A model generated the notes under the pieces. It searched no databases and was not told the DNA's origin. It worked only from the letters and a program-made list of their open reading frames with translations. Made by a program: the position numbers and the translations under genes. Source: Chalara sp. BL73 (Eukaryota > Ascomycota > Leotiomycetes > Helotiales). From it: DNA of 64,000 nucleotides. Location of the stretch: NCBI GenBank assembly GCA_918026815.1, contig CAKJVC010000012.1, forward strand, positions 1,984,001-2,048,000, written 5' to 3'. How positions within the stretch are numbered: the stretch's first letter is position 1; every line of letters starts with the position of its first letter. Below are positions 33,437 through 44,774 of this stretch, in pieces.

Positions 33437-34297
33437 AGAAGATGAAGCCGCTACTTCTTGACCGGCTGGTACTCCTGTAGGGCAACGGGTTTTATCTTCA
33501 CGCTTATAAAGCGTCAACAATATTAGTTGTCCTTTAATATACTACCCAAAATCATTAAGCCCCAAAGCCTCCTTGAACTTTAGAATCTGCCCCCTCTTTC
33601 TATGCCGTTCTGACTATTCTGTTACGGTGCCAGGCAGCCCTTGTGTTGAACTGAGAAACCTTGATTGATTATAAAGAGAGTAACGAGAGTTACATACAAT
33701 TCTAAGAATGAGACTAAACATATTTCGTACGGAACTTCACGTGACCGAATGATCCTTAACGCCTGGCTGGACGATACCTAAATACGTCTAGATGAATCTC
33801 TCTCTCACCCTCTTCCTCCGTTCTTTCCCTCCCCCAGCTTAATTTTCTGCAACCCTAGCGAAAATACTACTATGCTCTTTTAAGAACTCTGTACAATTCC
33901 GCGGCACTTCTGCTTAGCCAAGAAAAAAGCACAAACTCTAATATTGAACAAGCGAGTGGAGAACTGTTATCTAGGCAGGTTCAATGTTTTGCGGAGCCTA
34001 AAACTGGCTGCTTTTGTGTTTCCTTATTGTCACTACTATTCGAGTTTAAGCTCTGTTAAAATCAACCTTCGCCGTTTTGGCGCTCTAAATAGAGTATATC
34101 AACTTAAAGTAACTAGCCAAGAAAATGCTACGCCAGAAGAGGTGGCCACACCTGGCGGTTCCACACATGGCTTCCCAACACAGCCTAGACCAAACTCCAA
34201 AAGATCAATAAACCCCCAGTGAGATTGCTTAGCGCCTAGCCCACCTATTCTATGCCTAGATCCAACTCCAATATCCTTTCCATATCCCGATTATTCA
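33437..34297. other. Intergenic, AT-rich
   Basis: No convincing gene. The plus-strand frame at 33944-34222 has no family-like text and no promoter signal. Confidence 0.4.
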
Positions 34298-37200
34298 TTA
34301 AACATTTTTCTTCGCATCCCTCCAAGTCCTCCAGTCCTTCCAATCCGGCTCCTTATACGCTGATGCACCCGGACGACAAACCCTGTCCACCGTCCGCCTG
34401 ACCAAGGGGAAAATATCCTTATATGCCTCCCTGCCCATCCAGCAATCCAGATGTCCATACCCGGGGACAACATGTCTTTCATAAAATGCCGCTTGACCTT
34501 TACCTATACTTCTGTTTGCGTCTGTGCCTTCACAGCCAAATCTATCTCTCAAGATGCCATAAGTTTTCTCAGTCGCCTCGGGTGAGAGAACGTGGTTGTC
34601 GGAGCCCGAGAAGAGCATGATAGGGATACCTTCCAGCCTAGAGATGTTGTTTTGAGTTGTGAGGTCTTTACAGAGAGGCGCGTTACCGGTTACGTAACCG
34701 CGGACGCCCATTTGCATGAGGAGGTGGAGGAGGGTCATGTTGACACCTCCAAAGAAGCGGTTTATTTGCCGGTGGGTTGCTTCGTTTAGGTTCCGGTGGT
34801 TCCATAATCTACCTCTTGTTAGCACTCAAATTGAGAAATAAGGAAGTGGAGGATATACCTTCCAAAAACAAGGGAGCATCTATGACAAGAAACATTGTTA
34901 CACATCTCCGCCCTTGTATCTGGATAGAATCTTAAAATCTGATTGACCAGCTGCTGAAAATACGAGTCATCCGTGCTACTCGAGCACGAGAACCATTTAC
35001 CGCCAAACGCGGCATACAGCTTGTCGAAAGGTATAGGCCCCGCGAGGGCCTTGAACATGTTCAGTGTCGCCCAAATAGGATTCATGAAGACCTGGGAACA
35101 GGTGATGCCCTTTATCCATTCAGCAGGAATGGTGCCGTCCAGTAAACCGCTAGCGAAGGCAACAGCGCCCATACAGTGACAAATCGTGTATATCTTTTCG
35201 GTTCCCTCTTCTTGCCGGATCATCTCAAGGCAGGCTTTAATATCGTGTCGTGAATCGTAGGTCGTCCAGTTATTCTCCGCGACCTTAAGCTGACAGATGC
35301 GATGAACGGTCACATATACCCTGTAGCCAGCTCTGGTGAAGTAATTGATCGCGTTGACCTCAATAGTAGGTAGTGAGAAGATGTTCTGGTCCACGGACGC
35401 ACCTGGAACCATAAACAGAGTTTTCCGCTCTCTCGATGGATTTTGCGACTCCCACATATGCATTAAAGTGTGGACGCTCCCTGATTCTTTTGAGGAGACG
35501 ATCTCATATGACTTATCGGGCGATGTGTCGTTGATATAGCCGTTGTAGGTGACAGCAGGGTATTGTTGATAAGTGAAGGGAGCGAGAAAGAGATTTGCGG
35601 ATTGTCGGGCAAAGAAGCCCAGAAAGCTCGCTGCTGAGGAGATTTTGGCGAGAATGTTTTTGCCTGAGGCTGTGAAAGTGAATAGTTGTGAGTAGAAATC
35701 GGAGGGGGTAATGTGCATCATGCCACGGCCGACGACTTTTGGATCTTCATTAGGTTCTGTGATGTCCGTAATTGTGACATAGAGAGTTGACGTGGCTGAC
35801 CAGAATCTCCAAGGACCAAGTGCCACAGAAGGATCGACAACTTTAAATCCGTGGAAGTGGTAAATTTTGTTGTCGGTCGACACCATATCGAAATCATAGG
35901 TAAGATTCCTAGTGCCTGGTGCCTTTGGATCAACACTGAAGAGGTGGAAGCTACCTCTCTGAACCATGAAAGGACTACCTTTAATACCAGCACAGGTAAA
36001 AGTCCCCGTAAGCATAGCAGAGTGGTCTGCACGGTTGACAATTGTTTCGACATCCCAAGCCTTCACGCTCAAAAAGAATCTTGCTTGCTCGCAAAGACCG
36101 CGTGCTGTCTTAGCCGCTGTTTCGTAGTCTGCAACTTTGTCACCTTGAACCCCATCACCGTAATGAATATACCCAGACATGACCTCGGTGAAGCCAAAGC
36201 CGCTGGCTTTCTCGGATTTAGTAGTCGCCACAAGTTCGGAAGCCGTTGCAATTCTCAATGTATCGACCCTCCTAGGCCGAAGCCGTAAAGTCTCATCTGA
36301 GAACTGCCCAGGCGGCTGGAATAGATCCAGGATATCATTTTTCGTCTCCAAGTCGATCCGCTTGCCCAAATATTGGGCTGCGTGTTCAACAGAGCGTTCA
36401 GCAAGTGCTGTAATCGTTGCAAACGGATTCACTCCAAGTGCACTTGGGATTACGGCAGCATCTGTGACCACTAATCCAGGATACGTGTTGTTGTCCTCAC
36501 CAGTGAAAACCTCTCCAAAATGATTAGTGACTCCCGTTGCTGGGGAGCCATCGCTTGCCATGCAAGCCCCGCCAATGGGATGAACCGTAATTTCCTGTTG
36601 ACCTAGCGCGGCATAAAAAGGATTCTGAACAAATGTTCCACCCACAGCTTCTGTGGCATCCTTCAAGATTTCATTTAGCTTCTGTACATGGCCACTTCGG
36701 CCAACCCCCATAAACTCCAACACTGGCTGATCATTCTTGAGCGTCAAGGTCGCCTGGTTAGAGTCGTGGCTCATGATCAGATAAACTTGTGTCCGCTCGA
36801 TACTACCTTTCCTATAATATGGTCCGAGTATGCGGCTACCAAGTGACGCCAGAACATGATTGACCTTGGCCATCAACCCATGATCTGTTGGGTATTCTTT
36901 GCCTGGAGTCAGTTCCAACATGGCTTGGAAAAGAGGAGTAAGAGCTTTTGGAACAGCTCCTTCTTCAATAACAAAGCCATCCAGGGGATTCCTATGGCCC
37001 TTTCGGCAATCGATTATACCGGAAATTGTTGGACCGATTGGCCTCGAAGGCGATGGATACTGTCGGCCCATAGAGTTGACTTCTTCATCGGTGTTGTATC
37101 CAAATGCCAACATGTCACCATTACCACTCATACCTTTGCCTACTCGGTCACTCATAGGAAGTCCCAAGTTTTTGCTTCGTAGAAGGATTTCAGTAGTGCC

Positions 37201-38445
37201 AATAGCACCTGCACCCAGGAAAACACACTTCTCGGCGTGAACCCATAGCAGATCTTCGTATAGATTCTTCTTGAAAGCTCCTCTCTTGTTGCCATGCCAG
37301 GCAAAGAATACAAGGTATCCTTCTTCATTAGGGTCAGGATGTTTCCGAATATACCTAACCTCGCATTCACAAAACATCTCTGCACCCCAGTTCCAAGCAT
37401 CAGAAAGATAGTTTACCAAAGTGCTCGATTTGCTCCCATCATTGATCCCTGTACAGTCCATTCCTGTCAAGGCGGATGGGTACATTTCTACTCCAGTGCT
37501 GTTTGGCCCACCATGAAATCTCGTCGTCTGAGGAGGCCGATAAAATTCTCCCATTCCAAGCGCCTCGTGTTGCTTCTTAAGCATGTTCAACTTTGGCAAT
37601 TCCGGCCAGTCCATCGGGTATGGAACTGGCTCTAACACCTTTTCCGCTCGTTTGTAATATTCTTTCAGTGCCCCTGGTACTTGAAGCTCCTCTGGCCAGC
37701 AGTCCATGGCCATCGTCGCATCATCGGTTTTCAGAAAGATATTTGCATTCAGTAAACTTGTTCCCCCCAACCCATTACCAACGAATGCGTTCTGGCCCTT
37801 TCCCATAATCAAGTGATACAAGCCTGTGGGATCTCCAGCTTCGACATTATTGCCTTTCAAGAACCCAGGCGCAAATTCGCCTGAAACATGAAATTGCCTC
37901 ATCGCATCAATAAATCCGCTTGGATATTCGCCAGGCCACCTCTCCTTTCCACGTTCCAGGAGACAAACAGACTCCCCCGCCCTTGCCATACGGCTTGCTG
38001 CCACTCCACCTCCATACCCAGACCCAATGACTACCGTGTCGTACTTAGGCCGCAAAAGCTCAACAGGCCTAGAGATCCTAGGAAACTCCTTGATATCAGG
38101 ATCATCACTATATGTCTGAATCTTCGCCCTCGCTCTCGATTGCGGACCACTTCCAGCAGTCTGATGTGGTCCCCATGACGGAATCCGGTGTGAGCGATCT
38201 TGTGCACTGGGACTTCCTCGTTCTAATGTCGAGTCGTTATCCTCGTCTAATCTGTATGGTGGCGTAGGCGGAACTCTGTTTAGACTTCCTGTCGAGGCAC
38301 CCATGCCAGTCTCTGACCAGGGGGGATGTCCACCATTCAGGTGGTTGCCATTTCCATTGCTGAGTCCAAGCCCATTTGATATCCTCAAAGAATCTCCGTT
38401 GGCGAAAGTCACCGACGACTTCCGGCCCTCATTGTCTGTTGCCAT
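34298..38445 (-). CDS. GMC/cholesterol-oxidase-like plus alpha/beta hydrolase fusion
   Basis: Exons 38445-34859 and 34808-34298 (50-nt intron) give 1365 residues. Residues 1-130 are a disordered leader. The FAD motif VVIGSGYGGGVAASRMARAG lies near 138-157. The GMC/cholesterol-oxidase C-terminal block HPIGGACMASDG and TDAAVIPSALGVNPFATITA follows. A middle region (VMSGYIHYGDGV, RFFLSVKAWDVE) resembles the linker found in related bacterial and fungal proteins. The last 350 residues are an alpha/beta hydrolase: MVPGASVDQNIFSL, nucleophile elbow CHCMGA (Cys near 1091), acid in FSGSDNHVLSPE and His in PGYGHLD. The nucleophile is Cys, as in PHA-synthase-like hydrolases, rather than the usual Ser. 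The likely task is oxidation of a sterol or other alcohol coupled to hydrolysis of an ester. The substrate is not known. Confidence 0.88.
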
Positions 38446-40490
38446 TTTTTTTTTCTCTTCTCGCCTTCAGTTGTTCCAACTCTCAACTGCAAGGTTCCGA
38501 AAGAATGAATGTACTCAAAATAGTCGTACAGGATTAAAAAGTTACACCTCAGTCTCCACCAAATCTTCTCCCAAAAATATCAGTTCAGCATCTAAACATT
38601 AGACTTCAAAATACAGAATCAACAAGAACGACAAAACCTGAGGAACAATCATACATTAATAAGAAATCAGGGTAGAATTCGGACCCCCTTGATAGCCGAA
38701 GTCCTAGGGCTGACCATGGCGGAGCTGAGCGTCTCTCGCCCCATATCCTAGGCCCTACCACAATCCGCAAACGGATCCCCTCATCGATCACTGGGCTGGG
38801 CAACGCCCTCAAAATAGTCTCCTTGTGTGCGCCCAGCCAATCAAAGATACGATGCACTAGTGATGCAACGATGAGCTCGGGAATTGGCCAATAGTTTCAC
38901 GTAAAAGCATGTGTGCAAGAATGGTGGGGGCTGGAGGCTGTATTGAAGATTTGCACCATCCAAAACAGATACAGTAATTTGCGAGGGAAAAAACGGACAG
39001 TTTTTTCAGCCTGGTCCATGTCGACAGAACAGATCATCGTTTGATTCGAGGCGGTGCGAGCTCGAAGGCGATGATAGTGATGCATTTGGCCATTCATCCC
39101 TCTCTTACATCAGAAGCTTAATAAGATATAAGCAGAAGCCTCGGTGACAGGCCGCCTCTGTATCTCAGCCGTTGTGACTTGCAGAAATAGGGCCAAACGT
39201 GGCTTGTTTATCGGGTACTCCTACCTTCTCATCAGACACGGCTGAAAAATTCATCAACATCATCCTCTCGTTGACACCAACATCGACATTAACATACATC
39301 GACATCGGGAAAAAAAAAAAAAGCATAAATAGCGAGTCCTGTGTAACTGGTCTTTCCGTCTGCAGGTCGCCGCAATTGACAGGCCAGGCCCATTTTTCAT
39401 TGTTAAGACGAAGCCGTGTGCGACCAGTGATGCAACCCAAGCCCATGTGCTCGGAGCCACATCTTTCAGCGGCTATCCACCCCATAGATTACTGGAATCA
39501 TCTGCAGCAGGGCCATATTTTGACGACAAGCCGGCTGCGCATTCGATAAGTGTCGAATCATCATAATGGTCTCCTTTCATATCGCATTAAATGATGGTGT
39601 TTGAAATGCGTGATGGCCAGATCTCAACCGCACTCGGTTGCGCTTTAACTGGCATCGGATGGCATCATCGCATTTCCATTCCTTGTTGCAACCTGCAAGT
39701 TGCAGTCACACACTCAACATGTTTTCGTGATATTGATGTTGGATGGCATGGCAGAAATCGCAGGGCGACTGCCTGAGGCGCGGCGCAATCGGCGTCTTCT
39801 GCGAAGATTGTCAGGACTTCCCGTGCCGTTTGCATGTAGGCCATGCATCATACACAGCTCCGAAACGTTAAAGATCTGCCGGCTGACTCTGCGGGTGCAG
39901 TAAGAACTCAATCTCACCTCGTAAGTGACACTGCTGATGGTTAAACTTGGTGCCTAGATATTTAGACATGGTCACGTGTGCTGAAAATAGGCCTTGAATA
40001 CGTGGTGTTGTATTTATTCTCGACTGTTCAGATGAGCTTTATGAATTTCATTCTTCTCTAATGAGCCTACTGAGCGCACAGGTTTCCTGTCCATGAAATA
40101 TGTCCTCTCAATACTTTTTAAATTGTAAGATGGCAATTATGGCCATACCAAATGTTAAGCGCGTCCGTTTCGACACCGGATCGGCGCATTGAAAATAACA
40201 TTTCAATTGCCTTTTGAAGAGTAGCAATAACTTAACTACAAACGTTTCCATGTCTACAGGTCGAGAGCTAGAAGCTGTTGTGCCAACCAGTATCCAGTCA
40301 CTAGTCCCTTACCCTAAAAGAGATTCCTCATGCACCGATGGTCCTTTATATCCCGTTTCCTCTGCTCTGGCACTCAAGCCAGTGGTGATTGAAAACAGCA
40401 CCAGTATATCCCTTGTTGATCGTAACCTAGCGCGTCCTTCTATACACATAGTTGTAGTGCCTCTCCCACGGCCAAAGCTCGCCGTGCGCA
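38446..40490. other. Intergenic stretch
   Basis: Only short overlapping frames and A-rich runs, such as the A12 at about 39310. The first 200 bases should hold the promoter of the GMC fusion gene. Confidence 0.4.
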
Positions 40491-40951
40491 TCACAAGTCA
40501 CCCCCCATTTCCTTATTCATAGGGCTCCATGGGCTTTCCAACGATCTTAACATAGTTTCCTCTGGTCTAGCCAGACCTTTGAGCACGCGCAGGAACGGAA
40601 GATACTCTGGCATACGTAACGAATCGTACACATTCGCAATCCAGTAGTTGAGTTCGGGGATCAAGAGCTGCCTGGGAGGCGTGTGGACACCAGAAGCAGA
40701 GAATGTGACATTTGCCACAATTACATATGTCAATAGTCACTAATATGCGGCACTTCCGGGAGCTGACCTAAGCTGCCTGTCTTGTATTGGTCCACGGCGA
40801 GGAATTGATTGGCCGTATCATTACCATTGAGCTCAAGAATGCGCCACTTTTGATTATTGGCATCAACATCGCTAACTAAGAATCCGTCTGATTTGCTGCC
40901 GCCAGAAAGCCGCATGAAGTACTGGAATGGAGCATAGCTCTTAGGTCTCAA
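40491..40951 (-). pseudogene. Broken ORF pair, unknown protein
   Basis: Two frames in tandem read like protein. The upstream part has YAPFQYFMRLSGGSKSDGFL then NQKWRILELNGNDTANQFLA. After a stop at about 40739 the text continues in another frame with YVIVANVTFSASGVHTPPRQ, LLIPELNYWIANVYDSLRMP and EYLPFLRVLKG. The one-base shift cannot be bridged with a normal intron. I do not know the family. It may be a decayed gene, or one with an unrecognised splice pattern. Confidence 0.35.
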
Positions 40952-42560
40952 GATGAGGCGAGATACTTAGTAGAATAGTTCGCTTTCGGCGGACGGTTTG
41001 AAGCTTTTGAATTCAAACACTGGGAGCTGACGGTAACCTCCATGTGACCTACGATGGCGCTGATACGATTTGGTATCTGATTATCCTGTTAGCTCGTCTT
41101 GAATTCGATGACCTTCATATAGATGAGGCTTGCGGTCGGTATGTTTCCAAAGGTCTGTTTCTACCCGAGTGTCTAGTCCGCCACAAGAACTTTTCATCCG
41201 ATGCTCCCAATAAAAGTATAGGCTCAAGGCAAACCCAGATTTTGAATATCAGCATCTATGAGACGGCAGTAAAGACAACAACCGCCGCGTTAATTTCTTA
41301 AGTGTTGGCTTCCTTATTAGATCCTCCAACCTCAACACAGACCTCAATCTCTCTACGCACTCAACACTGAATACGATTGTCATCAACGCGGTGAGTACAA
41401 TGAGTGTAAGTATAATGCTTCCCGAGAATGTTCCTGTCAGGTACGTATCTGCCTAGCGCGGGGTGAAATAACGGTATGACAAGGGAAGGCTGTTCCATCT
41501 CCTGTGAAATGACAGCAGCGCAAACAGTGTGATATAAATAAATAAAAATAAACACTACAAACTCAAGGATATAGGTACGACGTAGCTTCTTCCTTTTGCC
41601 CATCTCTGGTGAAGTTTCATTGCACTGATCTCTACAAGGCCAATTGCAAGGACCTGGATGGCGAAATTTATTGCAGTGAAGTCCCTGACCTTAGTGAGCG
41701 CATACTCTCGTACATCCATTCGGGATAATATTGCTCAACGCATCGTTTGAAAATGGGTCACCGGAGTGAAAGGGTTTCCCGCACCAGCACGTTTCCACAG
41801 GATGGAGATTATCATTCTTCATGCAAGCAGGACACTGCCATATACCATAGATAGCCCTATTAGCAATGCCCATAACGCACGAAAACGCACGATTTGATAG
41901 CAATCCGTACATTACCACATAGATTGAGCCTCTCTGCGTGTTTAGTGGCATATGGAGCAATCAAAACTATGAGGGAAAGTAATCAGCATCATCCTTTGAC
42001 TACAAGAAATTAGAAACGTTGAGAATTGCAAGTTGTGGTAGAGCTCGTGCTAAAGCTGCCTCCCGATGATTGCTCGCCAGGTGCGAAGATCAGCCTCGAG
42101 CATCGAGAAGCTGTCATCCACCCGCAACTTTCAATTCTGGCGAATAACTTCATACTGGAATGTGCTTCTCAATACATTTTAACTCGAAAATCAAATGCTA
42201 GGGAAGAAATGCAACAATAAACTTGAGGATAAACCTCCGCTGAGACCAGACGGTTAACGGGCTAGAGAATGGCATTGTAAAAATAGTCCTGTAAAATACC
42301 TTAAACCTGGTTTTTATAGCATAGTTTGTAGTATTATTAAGGAACCTTCGAGTAGGGCCTCCTCCATGCCTTAACAATAACCGGGGGAAGAAGAATCCTG
42401 CATTCTCCATCTTTGGAGTACTCTGACCAACCCACAATAGCACTTCCAGAGCCTGTAAGCAGAACATACTCGACAACCAACTTGTTATTTCGATTCCCAT
42501 GGCCTTTCCTCAAGTCCACTGCTTGAGGCAACTCAACAATGTTGACAATCAACTGAGGGT
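40952..42560. other. Mostly gene-free, one Cys-rich frame
   Basis: No strong gene. The minus-strand frame at 41691-41960 is listed separately. The frame at 41361-41603 has a hydrophobic stretch but no family text. The region 42198-42560 continues open frames downstream of the truncated regulator. Confidence 0.35.
41691..41960 (-). CDS. Possible small zinc-ribbon-like protein
   Basis: The frame holds WQCPACMKND, then HPVETCWCGKPF and SNIIPNGC, a set of CxxC and CxC pairs that could bind zinc. The ends are unclear: a GTATGC donor follows the GCTR codons, and the upstream part (YVVMYGLLSNRAFS) looks like translated intron with a GCTAAT branch. Exon limits are not settled. I cannot name it. Confidence 0.25.
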   Translation of the reverse strand: MLHMPLNTQRGSIYVVMYGLLSNRAFSCVMGIANRAIYGIWQCPACMKNDNLHPVETCWCGKPFHSGDPFSNDALSNIIPNGCTRVCAH

Positions 42561-43481
42561 TCAATGTCTTATCCTCTGCTGTTTGAAAGAGATATGTCGG
42601 TTCCCTTGGCATCCCTCGAATATCGCAATTAAAATGCATGATATTAGTGCGTCGCGAACCTGAGACTCATTATCAAGATTGACTCGCAGCTGAAGCATGA
42701 GGTTCAGGGCTTTGCCATACTGTTTCGGCGCATAAGTCTTCTGAGCTTTGACGGCCTGCATTAGTTCATTCCCCTCCAGTGTATGATAACGGACCCCAGC
42801 CTTGTCGATTAATGCTTTGATAAGAGCGGAGAGGGCGGCCATGGAGAACTTGGCCCACTCTGCATACTGGCATGTCTGCAATATCAATCCTGTCCAAAAA
42901 TTCATGCTGGGACCGACAGCCAGTCTCTCTAGAATATGGACTGTGTGATTCTGAAAAAGCGCTAGGTGACGATGCTCGTTCTCGTCAGCGACGATCGACA
43001 CCTGAGGGTTTCTTGGCAAGTGTGAGGTTGGCGGTGCAGTCACTAACTCGTAATTAAGCAGTTCATATATATATATAGGATATGACAGACCACGTACAGT
43101 TAAAGGGTTTCATCTCCAAAGGCCGGTGCTTTGAAGGGCCATTTGATGAATCCTGAGTTGTCAGGACTGGGTAACCTTCGCACCTAGAGCCAGATTTAAT
43201 GCAGCCTCCGCAAATGGGCCTTGCTTCGTCGCCTACAATATTGCGTCAGTGCTAGAACGATCAGCTGGAAGCACCAAGGTCCATACATTTCTTATGCCGT
43301 CTCCTGCAAGCAAGAATCAGCTACACTGCGGTCATATCGCGGCTCCGGGTACGACTAACCTACCTAAATAAATTTATCAGTAAACCTGTGGCGATACCTG
43401 TGGGCTTTACCAACATGTCAAGCAACCAGCTTTTGACTTAGGGCCTTCTCTCCGATTTCTCTTAGGCCCCTTGTTCAACAT
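42561..43481 (-). CDS. Zn2Cys6 transcription factor, short
   Basis: Fungal zinc-cluster regulator. Exons 43481-43411, 43303-43287, 43232-43098 and 43042-42561 total 705 nt, a 234-residue product. The spliced finger reads C-LT-C-WRRHKK-C-DEARPI-C-GG-C-IKSGSR-C, an exact CX2CX6CX6CX2CX6C pattern split over three exons, one of only 17 nt. The basic leader is KGPKRNRREGPKSKAG. After the finger a middle region (YAEWAKFSMAALSALIKALI; LNLMLQLRVNLDNESQVRDA) resembles the start of the fungal regulator domain but stops after about 150 residues, where relatives run to 400-600. Immediately downstream another frame is open (42337-42639) with unrelated-looking text. I read it as a truncated family member. 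DNA target unknown. Confidence 0.75.
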
Positions 43482-44260
43482 CTTATTATAATCGACGGTC
43501 TTCCAGGTTGAAAGAGCCTTTGTTGTGATTTCTAATGATGTTGGGAAATCTCAACACAAGTAAAAGACTGCCATAAGGAAAAGATGTTGCGCTCTTCATA
43601 AGCATCATACCACGCGCTGTTCACGTAAATGCCCGAATCCTACTATGCCAAGTACAGCAAACGCATTAAGCTTAATCACTATAAGAGCATTTTGCCTGCT
43701 TCACCCCCTAGGCTAGGCCCGCAATCCACCTCCAGGTGTTGGTCCAGGCATAAGAATGGGGGTCAAAATATCTCTCTCGGAGCAGTGAAGTAAGCGGAAT
43801 TTCCGAGATGCGACAGCTCTCCTCAGAAAAATATTCAAAAATAAAAAGCTACTTGATTTATGTTTACCTTCCAGCAATTCTCGAAATAGGTATTGGCGGT
43901 TGCCGTGGAGAGCAAAATGTTGCTGCTAAATGTGTTGATAAAGAGCAAGTGACAGCGTGAGCTTCATTACCATCACGATGACCGCAATCATAAACCAAGC
44001 AACAAGAAAGAGCACACGCGTCAGCAAGTCGAACAGAACTAGAGAAATTTCCATTCCCTACTTGTAGTAACAGCCTACTAATACGGGGCAAACAGATTCT
44101 GTGGAAGAGAAGGAAAGCCGCATCAGGGAAGTGATGTAATCTTTACCGTCGACGCGATAAATAGCCGCTTTGTACAGCCATATCATCCTCTCACGCATCC
44201 ATTCTTGTATGCTCCTGCTGCCTCTATATCTGCCGTTTGCTAATTGTTATGCACACATTT
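43482..44260. other. Intergenic between two minus-strand genes
   Basis: The only long frame (43864-44091, minus) has no recognisable text. No motif seen. Confidence 0.35.
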
Positions 44261-44774
44261 CTAGATTGCCCAGCAAGTCCATCGCCTAGTTGCCGGGCCA
44301 GCGAATTTATGCCCACGCTTGCACGCTCCGACACGCGTTGATTCTGGCGTCACGAAACAGTCTGCAAAGCGTTCTCCATCACGAGTGATATGTGCCTTGT
44401 CTTCAAAGTAATCGTGCATCTTTAGGTTATCGACACCGTTCAGAGAAAAGTTGCCTTCGCTGACGTCGACCGCTGTGTTGCACCACTAGAAGAGGTCAGC
44501 AAATCATAATAACGACCAGCAACGCGTGCGAGAGAAATTGGCATACATGGGGATACAAATCATCAGAATCATCCGCGTTCTGGACTGACACTTGAGCCTG
44601 TTGCTCTGGGTCAATTTCCGTGTTTCCTTCAGGCAGCCATGCTAGAAATGTCATTGCTGGTGGCCAGAATGCGTCGCCGAGGTATATTGGAACTTTGGCA
44701 TCCAGCTGTTTCGCTGCGTCCGTACCAAGAGCGCGGCCCAGCAGTGGCAGCAGCAGGAGCAAAGACCGCATCAT
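44261..44774 (-). CDS. Secreted small protein, four cysteines
   Basis: Two exons, 44774-44547 and 44485-44261, with a 61-nt intron (GTATGC to CTTCTAG), give 150 residues. A strong signal peptide (MMRSLLLLLPLLGRALG) starts it. The mature part is acidic at first (NTEIDPEQQAQVSVQNADDS), then the second exon starts WCNTAVDVSEGNF and has Cys in DCFVTPES, GACKRGH and TCWAI. Four Cys, so probably two disulfides, consistent with an extracellular protein. I do not recognise the family. There is no transmembrane segment after the signal. It is probably secreted and could be an effector or a lineage-specific surface protein. Confidence 0.65.

Noticed and set aside
39199..39549. 116-residue plus-strand ORF
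   Set aside because: Contains an A-run and no family text; overlapped by other random frames.
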